Notes under the pieces: generated by a model | What the model was told of the DNA's origin: nothing | Database searches by the model: none | Seen by the model: only the letters and a program-made list of their open reading frames with translations | Source: a virus | Virus record (IMG/VR): IMGVR_UViG_3300042300_000723 | Span: 1-37,105 of that record | Direction: 5' to 3' (one strand) | DNA: 37,105 bases | Translations under genes and position numbers: made by a program | Part shown: in pieces, positions 12,712-18,527 of the stretch | Layout of the letters: each line of letters begins with the position of its first letter | Numbering within the stretch: position 1 is the first letter of the stretch

Positions 12712-13201
12712 AGTTATTCCAAAAGGAGTAGACATGCATGGCCACCGGCACGCGCGGCTGACCAACCATGCAGCCCTGGATCACACCCGCAGCACGCAGC
12801 TCCGCCGCGCGCTTGTACAACTCCTCCGGGGGCACATCGTCTCGCTGAAGCCCGCATTCCAGGAACTCCAGGCGTTCCGGAATGGGCTCGTTCGCCTTTA
12901 TCTCATCCGCGTTGTCGCGGACGGCCTTGGCCCAACGCTTCGACCGGGAGAAAATCTCTGCGATGTCGGCGTCATCCAGGCCCCAGTCACGCATGACCAC
13001 CAGGGCGAGACGCTCGGGCGACGGCATGTAGTTCAGCCGCTTCAGCAGCCGCACTGCCCCCTGCGTCTGCTGGGCCCGCAGCCCCAGGAGCCGGGCCACA
13101 TGGGCCGCTGGCTGACCGTTCACCAGACACCGACGCTTCAGCTCTGGGGCGTGCGCCAAAGCATGCCGCAATTCGACTTCGTAGTCTGCGAAACCAACCA
13201 T
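12683..13201 (-). CDS. Unknown DNA-binding-like protein, 172 aa
   Basis: ATG 13201 is preceded by AAGGAGGAG at nine bases, a very strong site. Residues 12-60 (ELRHALAHAPELKRRCLVNGQPAAHVARLLGLRAQQTQGAVRLLKRL) look like a winged-helix or helix-turn-helix repressor-type unit. Residues 70-110 (DADIAEIFSRSKRWAKAVRDN) could be a second one. It might be a phage regulator, but no family is recognised. The upstream small frame runs into it one base out of phase. Confidence 0.6.
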   Translation of the reverse strand: MVGFADYEVELRHALAHAPELKRRCLVNGQPAAHVARLLGLRAQQTQGAVRLLKRLNYMPSPERLALVVMRDWGLDDADIAEIFSRSKRWAKAVRDNADEIKANEPIPERLEFLECGLQRDDVPPEELYKRAAELRAAGVIQGCMVGQPRVPVAMHVYSFWNNYALVPVGTR

Positions 13202-13313
13202 CTTTCTTCTCCTCCTTGATGAAAGTTGTGGGGAAAACGTGATCCACATCGAAGTAATCCAAGACTTCCTGGAGCGTGTCATCCAGGAGAACGTCAGGCC
13301 GTTTGCTTGCCAT
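12987..13313 (-). CDS. Small protein with doubtful C-terminal half
   Basis: The first 38 residues (ASKRPDVLLDDTLQEVLDYFDV, then HVFPTTFIKEEKKDGW) have good coding character. The remainder, where it overlaps the 172-aa gene in another frame by 215 bases, is Arg/Ala/Gly/Pro-rich and looks like a shadow. ATG 13313 overlaps the helicase stop by 20 bases. Either a short gene continues by chance, or its real product joins the downstream frame by a +1 shift near 13201. Confidence 0.4.
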   Translation of the reverse strand: MASKRPDVLLDDTLQEVLDYFDVDHVFPTTFIKEEKKDGWFRRLRSRIAACFGARPRAEASVSGERSASGPCGPAPGAAGPADAGGSAAAEAAELHAVARASRPGGHA

Positions 13314-14796
13314 GTCTCCTATCCCTCTCCTTGCGAAACAGACTGCTCACCCAACCTTTGGTGTTCACTGCGGCCCACCGCAGATACCAATCAGGCAACG
13401 TGTTGAGCGTGCGGCCGGCGAACTTGCCCTTCAGCGGGTTCACGTAGGTTCCGACGCACCGCTTACCCGAGCCGATCTGCACCTCCTCGGAAAACAGACG
13501 GCCCGTCGCTTGACCCTGCATCCGCTTGCGGCGGGCTTCGATGTCCTGGGCAATCAGCCGGCGCTCCAGTTCCTGCTGGGCCAGGGCGTCGATCTGCTCC
13601 TGGGTCAGCGGCTCGGCGGCTTGAGCGGCAGCCTTCTTGATGACCTGGCGCACTTCCTTGTCGGCCGTGCAGAACATGTCCACGGCTGTGACGAGTCGGT
13701 GGTCCAGGCTTGCATCAGTGCAATCGACAATCTTGAAACGTGGCTTTCCAGATCCTGCGATCCGTGCAATACGGCCGGATGGATCCGAGCCTTCGTAGTC
13801 AACGACACCGGGGAGAGGACGAGTGGCTCGTCCCACGCATTGCAACCAGAAAGATCGGGACTTTGTGGGCCTTCCGAGGATGAGGGTGGCGGTCGGCGGA
13901 TGATCGAAGCCAACGGCCACAACTTGGCAATTGACAAGAACCTTCGCCTCTCCAGTCTTAAATCGCCGGATAGCATCTTGCCGTTCCTCCTCGGGCTGGG
14001 TGCCGTACACATAGACCGCAGGGATGCCGTAGTTGTTGGTCAGGTAGTGGCAGACACCCTTGGCCGAGGCGACCGATGGCGTGAACACAACGGTCGGCCC
14101 CTCCATCTCTTCCTGGGTAATCAGGGCGATACGGTGGAGGTTGGCTTCCTTTTCCACGGCTTCCTGGAGTTGCTTCTGGTTGAAGTCATCCCCGGAGACT
14201 GTCACGCCAGACAAGTCCAGGCCCTGCACGCGGGCGAGCTTGCACACGTAGGGAGCCGACCACCCCTGTTCGATGGCCCACTGGACATCCCGGTTGCAGA
14301 TTTCCTGCTCATAGAAGTCCCGCATGGCCGTGCCGTCCATCCGAAACGGCGTGGCCGTGAAGCCTGCGATCATGGCCCCGTGATCCTGGAACCAGCGGAA
14401 CATCTCCAGGCAGGCCGGTGAGAACTGAAGGTGGGCTTCGTCCACAATCACTAGCCGGATGTCGGTGAACTTCTTGTAGCGACCGCGGATCAGCGTCTGC
14501 TTGCAGCCGACGATGACCTTGGGGCTCCACCACTCGTCCTCCTGGGAGCTGTACTCCGCCATCTCCATCCCGGGATCGGCCCCCGTGATGTCGCGCACCT
14601 TGTCCACGGCCTGCCAGACCAGTTCCCGGAGCGGGGCGAGGATGAGCGTCCGGCCAGAGATGCGGTTGGCCGTCTCAACGAACACCACCGTCTTCCCAGC
14701 TCCGGTGAACAGGCCCGTTAGCGTAGAGCGAACCCCATCTGCGAGCGCACGCAGGTGAGCGTCTACGATCTCGGATTGGTAATCACGCAGTTGCAT
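13294..14796 (-). CDS. Superfamily 2 DEAH-type helicase
   Basis: Motifs occur in order: an N-terminal QxxR-like RDYQ (4-7), Walker A TGAGKT (31-36), DEAH (119-122), TATP (147-150) and the arginine-finger motif QCVGRATR (319-326). This resembles phage UvsW-like and type III restriction-related helicases that remodel recombination or replication intermediates. After a charged helix (about 380-430), the last 50 residues (KGKFAGRTLNTLPDWYLRWAA, 456-476) resemble the small DUF3820 fold, apparently fused. ATG 14796 was chosen because an upstream frame start would overlap the previous gene. It follows the ssb/ERF/exonuclease genes. Confidence 0.9.
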   Translation of the reverse strand: MQLRDYQSEIVDAHLRALADGVRSTLTGLFTGAGKTVVFVETANRISGRTLILAPLRELVWQAVDKVRDITGADPGMEMAEYSSQEDEWWSPKVIVGCKQTLIRGRYKKFTDIRLVIVDEAHLQFSPACLEMFRWFQDHGAMIAGFTATPFRMDGTAMRDFYEQEICNRDVQWAIEQGWSAPYVCKLARVQGLDLSGVTVSGDDFNQKQLQEAVEKEANLHRIALITQEEMEGPTVVFTPSVASAKGVCHYLTNNYGIPAVYVYGTQPEEERQDAIRRFKTGEAKVLVNCQVVAVGFDHPPTATLILGRPTKSRSFWLQCVGRATRPLPGVVDYEGSDPSGRIARIAGSGKPRFKIVDCTDASLDHRLVTAVDMFCTADKEVRQVIKKAAAQAAEPLTQEQIDALAQQELERRLIAQDIEARRKRMQGQATGRLFSEEVQIGSGKRCVGTYVNPLKGKFAGRTLNTLPDWYLRWAAVNTKGWVSSLFRKERDRRHGKQTA

Positions 14797-14797
14797 C

Positions 14798-15040
14798 TCA
14801 GTCCCTGTCAACAAGCCCGCCGATGACAAACCACACCTCAGAATCCGACAGCAGTTCCGGAGGGCGATCCCCCAGGAGCTCCGTGATGCGACGGCTGACT
14901 TCCCCGGAGAACAGCCAGCCCGTCTCGGCCTGGAGTTCGGTCAGGGCAGACTCAAACGCACACGCCGCTTCGATCAGCGACCGGCAGATGTCCGTGTCTT
15001 CCGCATCAAACAATGGGTCTTCGATGTACTCGCGTGCCAT
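14798..15040 (-). CDS. Unknown acidic protein, 80 aa
   Basis: The product begins MAREYIEDPLFDAEDTD and is acidic and helical (SLIEAACAFESALTELQAETGWLF, SRRITELLGDRPPELLSDSEVWFVIGGL). ATG 15040 has AGGA nine bases upstream; ATG 15061 is the alternative, closer to the hairpin. It sits between the ssb hairpin and the helicase gene and ends one base before the helicase ATG. The function is unknown. Confidence 0.6.
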   Translation of the reverse strand: MAREYIEDPLFDAEDTDICRSLIEAACAFESALTELQAETGWLFSGEVSRRITELLGDRPPELLSDSEVWFVIGGLVDRD

Positions 15041-15077
15041 GCAAACCATTCCTGTCCTCATGTCTCCGATAAAGAGG

Positions 15078-15112
15078 GCCCGCGGTGGAGTCGGAGGTTC
15101 TCCACCGCGGGC
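15078..15112 (-). terminator. Strong hairpin after ssb, probable terminator or attenuator
   Basis: A perfect 13-bp GC-rich stem (15078-15090 with 15100-15112) encloses a 9-base loop. Read leftward it is followed by CCTCTTTATC, a short U-rich stretch. It begins about 17 bases past the ssb stop. The T-run is modest, so it may terminate only part of the transcripts, or protect the upstream mRNA. Confidence 0.65.
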
Positions 15113-15128
15113 GGGCGCGCGCCTCTTG

Positions 15129-15458
15129 TCAGGCAAAATCCCCGGCGTACTCAGGCTCGGCCTTGGATCGACTGCCGCAGAGCTGGAGCGTGCGGACCTT
15201 CAGCACAGCCTTGCTGCGCTGCTGCCCGTCCTTCTCCCACTTCTGCGTTTGGAACTCCCCCTCCACCAGCACGGACGTTCCCTTGGTCACGTAGCCGATG
15301 GCGCCGTTGGGCTTCCACCACTCGCAATCAAAGAACTCCACGCTGTCCTTGTAGCCATTGACGGCAATGCCGAACTTGGCCACTTCGTTCTCACCGACTT
15401 GGCGGATCTCGGGATCCTTGGTCACATTCCCGAGAGCAACGAAACGCTGGTAACCCAT
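15129..15458 (-). CDS. ssb: Single-stranded DNA-binding protein
   Basis: This is an OB-fold SSB. It opens GYQRFVALGNVTKDPEIRQVG and continues with NEVAKFGIAVNGYKD, VEFFDCEWW and TKGTSVLVEGEF, the usual strand order of bacterial and phage SSBs. It binds and protects ssDNA in replication and recombination. At 109 aa it is short; it lacks a long linker, and the tail AEPEYAGDFA is only weakly like the canonical DDDIPF end. ATG 15458 follows AAGGAGG by seven bases; the ATG at 15464 is too close. The gene lies next to ERF and the exonuclease. Confidence 0.9.
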   Translation of the reverse strand: MGYQRFVALGNVTKDPEIRQVGENEVAKFGIAVNGYKDSVEFFDCEWWKPNGAIGYVTKGTSVLVEGEFQTQKWEKDGQQRSKAVLKVRTLQLCGSRSKAEPEYAGDFA

Positions 15459-15460
15459 GA

Positions 15461-16090
15461 TCATTCCTCCTTGTTCTTCCAGACCCTGTTGAACTCCGAC
15501 TCACAACGCTTGTAGACCTCCGGAGCCACGGCCTTTTCCTTGGCCCGCAGCCGGACGGTATCCAGATGCTTCTTCGCCGTGGCCTCGTCCTTGGCCTCTG
15601 CGATGGCCTTCTTGGCCTCGGCTTCGTACTGCATGGTCTTGGCGTGATTTGCAGGCTGTGCCTCTGCAATCGCCACGCTCTGCCCATCGTCATCCGCCTC
15701 GCCGCTGAACCCGCCGGCCAGGGCCATGAGCAGCGTCCGCTTGGCGTAGGTCATGGCAGCCCCAAAGGACTGCATGTCGCTCTTGCCCATCAGCAACGGG
15801 GCGATGCCCGTGATGTACTCGCCCGACAGGTGTCGCAGCGTGCCCATGACGATCCACTGACCGTTGACCACGCCCGGCCGGAAGTCCGGAAGAGCGATGC
15901 CGTTCTTCGTCAACGGTCCCCGCAACGCCTCGCAGCACGCCGAGTAGGAGGCGAACTTGCTGCGAAAGTGCGGGTTGGCACTGTCGAACTTCACCACCGG
16001 GTAGTCGGCCTGGGCTGCTGCCAGGGCCTTGGTCAAATGGCCGGTCGCAGGCGAACTGCTCGGGCCCAAGATGTCGTTGTTGTCATTCAT
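15461..16090 (-). CDS. ERF-family single-strand annealing protein
   Basis: Residues about 20-140 match the ERF pattern: LTKALAAAQADYP, NPHFRSKFASYSACCEALRGPL, GIALPDF, TLRHLSGEYITG and the hallmark SFGAAMTYAKRTLLMALAG...DDDGQS. ERF proteins anneal complementary ssDNA in phage recombination. The C-terminal 60 residues are charged and helical. ATG 16090 overlaps the exonuclease stop as ATGA and has AGGAGG ten bases before it. With the exonuclease and SSB it forms a complete Red-like module. Confidence 0.9.
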   Translation of the reverse strand: MNDNNDILGPSSSPATGHLTKALAAAQADYPVVKFDSANPHFRSKFASYSACCEALRGPLTKNGIALPDFRPGVVNGQWIVMGTLRHLSGEYITGIAPLLMGKSDMQSFGAAMTYAKRTLLMALAGGFSGEADDDGQSVAIAEAQPANHAKTMQYEAEAKKAIAEAKDEATAKKHLDTVRLRAKEKAVAPEVYKRCESEFNRVWKNKEE

Positions 16091-16947
16091 ATGATCACCA
16101 CCTCCTCCTGCTTGCCGCGGGCCCAACGCGGGATCTCAAGCTCCGTGATCTCTCCGTGATCAGCGGGCATGTAGATGCCGGTCGAACGACGCAGCCGAAC
16201 CTCCTCCATCACGCTGACCAACCGCTGGCCAGCCTCCTCCACCAAGTCATCAGGCAGATGGAACACATGACACGCATAGGGCGGCATGGTCTGAACGAAG
16301 ACGAACGGCATGCGGAACGGCTGGTAACCGACCTGTTCCGCACCGCGGCAGTACAGCCACTGCTGCTCCGCATAGCCGTAGTCAAAGACGCTGCGGTACA
16401 GCCGATCCCAGGGGGCCGAGGTTGTCTTCAGATCCCACCACAGTTCCGGGGTCACGCCGTCCGGACGCACCTTGAGAAGGTGTCCATGCTCGTCCTGCCA
16501 GAAGACTGACAACTGCGTCTCGGAGGTCTGGTCCATCAACGCCTTGGCGGCACCGTTGGCCTCCAGGCTTTCGACCATCCTCCTGTAGACCCACGCCTGA
16601 TCCGCCGTGCAGCAGATGCCGGTCTGGGCCGCCTCCCACTCCCGGTATGCCTTGGTGCTGCGGGAGCCGTTGGCCCCCAGCACCTCATCCGGCGGGATGC
16701 AGACCAGGGAGTCGAAGGTCTTCCCGGCACACAGGCCCATGACGATCTCATCGAACTCCCCGCCACGCTTGGTGGCCGAGTTGCCCGTGAACAGGGGATA
16801 GCCCTGGTCCAGCCACTGCTGGGCCTCGCCACCGCCCTTGAGGACAGCTAGCAGGAATGACCGGCTGTCGAACGCCTTGAGCGAGTGGTAGGCACTGCTC
16901 GCCATGCCGATGACCTTCACCGGCCCGTTAGAAACATCGATGTCCAT
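16087..16947 (-). CDS. RecE-like PD-(D/E)XK exonuclease
   Basis: Asp163 in LKVRPDGV, Asp172-x-Lys174 in WWDLKTTS and the downstream GYAEQQWLY (191-199, QxxxY-type) define the exonuclease VIII/PF12684-type nuclease. These enzymes resect double-stranded ends for an annealing protein. SRSTKAYREWEA (95-106) is also typical of the family. ATG 16947 is preceded by GGAGG eight bases upstream, directly after a T7 tract. This is the first clear gene of the leftward early block. Confidence 0.88.
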   Translation of the reverse strand: MDIDVSNGPVKVIGMASSAYHSLKAFDSRSFLLAVLKGGGEAQQWLDQGYPLFTGNSATKRGGEFDEIVMGLCAGKTFDSLVCIPPDEVLGANGSRSTKAYREWEAAQTGICCTADQAWVYRRMVESLEANGAAKALMDQTSETQLSVFWQDEHGHLLKVRPDGVTPELWWDLKTTSAPWDRLYRSVFDYGYAEQQWLYCRGAEQVGYQPFRMPFVFVQTMPPYACHVFHLPDDLVEEAGQRLVSVMEEVRLRRSTGIYMPADHGEITELEIPRWARGKQEEVVII

Positions 16948-16963
16948 ATGTACACCTCCGAGG

Positions 16964-17018
16964 AAAAAAACAGCCCGTCCGTGGGCGACCGTCCGATCCT
17001 TCAGCCCTTCCGTGGGCG
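16964..17018 (-). repeat. Tandem direct repeat with mini-hairpins and a T7 run
   Basis: CAGCCCGTCCGTGGGCG (16971-16987) and CAGCCCTTCCGTGGGCG (17002-17018) differ by one base. Each can form a GCCC/GGGC 4-bp stem with a 6-base loop. Read leftward, the proximal copy is followed at once by seven T residues (16970-16964), giving a weak terminator-like structure just before the exonuclease ribosome site. Confidence 0.5.
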
Positions 17019-17180
17019 GAGCCTCCTGAACGCTTTGCCAAACTGTCCGGCGACAAGAAGGCCGAGACAGAGTTCCATTTGGTGCAGCCAGACAAGGGCT
17101 GCGAGAACGGCCAGATAGACCGTGTCTAAGATTGGCTCAACTCGCTCAAACAGGGCGAGGAGCGACGGGCCGCTAACCAA
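17001..17180 (-). CDS. Possible small membrane protein (TTG start)
   Basis: The frame has a coding-like, hydrophobic stretch (PILDTVYLAVLAALVWLHQM, then CLGLLVAGQFGKAF) and a basic end. There is no ATG or ribosome site; TTG 17180 is the only nearby start. It overlaps the tRNA-like fragment and the direct repeats, so the reading may be chance. The rest of this intergenic stretch (16948-17276) holds the divergent control region between exonuclease and integrase. Confidence 0.25.
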   Translation of the reverse strand: MVSGPSLLALFERVEPILDTVYLAVLAALVWLHQMELCLGLLVAGQFGKAFRRLRPRKG

Positions 17181-17189
17181 CTGAGCTAG
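17173..17189 (-). other. tRNA D-arm-like fragment, candidate attachment site
   Basis: On the minus strand this 17-mer reads CTAGCTCAGTTGGTTAG, the consensus D-arm of many bacterial tRNAs, preceded by GGGCAA as in an acceptor 5' strand. No anticodon arm, T-arm or matching 3' acceptor follows, so it is not a tRNA gene. It lies about 90 bases upstream of the integrase start, where an attP core would be expected. Confidence 0.4.
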
Positions 17190-17276
17190 TTGCCCGAAGC
17201 TCTGAAAAGGGCGATTTTCCTGGGACTTGAAAACCTTGAATAGATGGGTAGAACGTCCCCCAGAAGAGGGCACCCC

Positions 17277-18104
17277 ATGACGCTGCTGCAACTTGCCAGG
17301 ATCTACCACAACCGCGTAGGAGGCTCCCCCGGCTACCTGGAACAACTGGAGGTGTTCGTCCGCCGCCTTGACTGGCAGGCGAGCGACCTCAACCCAGAGA
17401 GGATTGATTCCTACCTGACTGATGCCCTGAAGCATCTGGCTCCCTCCACCGTCAGAAATCACAGGAAAATGCTGCGGGTTCTGCTGCATTTCGCCGCCTC
17501 CGAGCGACTTGTGGACGCCAGTATACTCAGGCCCCTCCGGAGAGTCAAGCAGCTCCCCCCCAACCCGAGGGCGTGGAGCCATGAGGAAATCCGTTCGCTT
17601 CTGGCGGTAGCTGCGAACATGACCGGGGGACGCAAATGCCCGCGCAACAAGCTGGCGAGGGCGTGGATCCTGACGGCCTACTCCACCGGCCTGCGTCTGG
17701 ATGACTTGCTGTCGATCAGGCATGACCAAATCCGTGGCCAACGTATCTGCCCCAGCCAGCACAAGGTGGGATGGCCCCATGTGTGCTGGCTGGATGACAA
17801 CGCCCTGGCAGCCTTACGACAACTGCCGATCCTTGGGCCGCGTATCTTTGGCGACTTGATCTGCCGAGACAAGGCCATGGCCATGATGCGGCACCTGACC
17901 CGTGTCGCCGGGCTGCCTGGCAGCACTAAGTTTCTGCGGCGATCCGGGGCGACCTACTGCGAGATCGCCGGGAAAGACGCCACTGGACACTTAGGACATA
18001 GAAGCCCTGGCATGAAGGCTTACTACGTGGACAGGCTGCTGGTGGCCGAGGAGAAGCGGCAGGAACCTACGGCTCCACCGCTAGAACTTTCCAGCACCAA
18101 TTGA
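17277..18104 (+). CDS. int: Tyrosine recombinase / phage integrase
   Basis: The 275-aa protein has a SAM-like N-terminal core-binding domain (1-90) and a catalytic domain. The latter shows Arg140 in STGLRLDDL, Lys163, KxxR (Lys218/Arg221 in TKFLRRSGATY, with Lys in the usual His place), His241 in LGHRSPG and the nucleophile at Tyr249 or Tyr250. It should catalyse integration at an attP/attB pair. ATG 17277 follows AGAGGG; an in-frame ATG at 17244 lacks a ribosome site. It faces the opposite way to both flanking blocks and ends 24 bases inside the convergent virion gene. Confidence 0.9.
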   Translation: MTLLQLARIYHNRVGGSPGYLEQLEVFVRRLDWQASDLNPERIDSYLTDALKHLAPSTVRNHRKMLRVLLHFAASERLVDASILRPLRRVKQLPPNPRAWSHEEIRSLLAVAANMTGGRKCPRNKLARAWILTAYSTGLRLDDLLSIRHDQIRGQRICPSQHKVGWPHVCWLDDNALAALRQLPILGPRIFGDLICRDKAMAMMRHLTRVAGLPGSTKFLRRSGATYCEIAGKDATGHLGHRSPGMKAYYVDRLLVAEEKRQEPTAPPLELSSTN

Positions 18105-18527
18105 CGGCGTGGGGGTCTTCCGGTCCATGAGGAGCCCCCACAGGATCCCATCCGCCGCTGCCTTCTGCTCGGGCGTGTACGGTCCAGCCGATGGGTCACC
18201 AGACAGAATGCGGGCGACGATGGTGTGGCGGGCCATTTGCGGCTGCTGCCCGTAGGCCGTCTTGGAGAAGAACTGCTGCTGGCCTGGCGTGATGGGGAAT
18301 CCGTGGATGGTGCCCTTGTCCATCATGTGCAGGCGGGCGGATTCGTTCAGGGCCACCGAATCCTTTTCCGCAGGCGAGAGCTGCGAGTAAGGGTTCAGCA
18401 CCACCTTCTGGTCCGGGGCTGCATACCCAGCGACCGCGGGATTCTTGGCGAAGAATGCCTCCTCGCCCCAGTACGGATCGCGCTGTCCATACTTAGACCG
18501 CAGCAGATCGGCGCGGTAATCACCCAC
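18081..18527 (-). CDS. Conserved phage virion-block protein, 148 aa
   Basis: It contains the run PDQKVVLNPYSQLSPAEKD, then ALNESARLHM, then TPGQQQFFSKTAYG, and RHTIVARILSGDPSAGPYTPEQ. This combination occurs, from memory, in unnamed proteins encoded among internal virion genes of several phages. A peptidase-like or structural role is unproven. It starts at GTG 18527 within the stop of the preceding large gene. It is the last gene of the virion block and converges on the integrase. Confidence 0.65.
   Translation of the reverse strand: MGDYRADLLRSKYGQRDPYWGEEAFFAKNPAVAGYAAPDQKVVLNPYSQLSPAEKDSVALNESARLHMMDKGTIHGFPITPGQQQFFSKTAYGQQPQMARHTIVARILSGDPSAGPYTPEQKAAADGILWGLLMDRKTPTPSIGAGKF

Noticed and set aside
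13276-14421. Open frame of 381 codons on the + strand
   Set aside because: Antisense to the helicase, whose motifs are unambiguous on the other strand.
17100-17200. A complete tRNA gene near the integrase
   Set aside because: The D-arm is good, but its stem partner, the anticodon arm, the T-arm and the 3' acceptor strand are missing.
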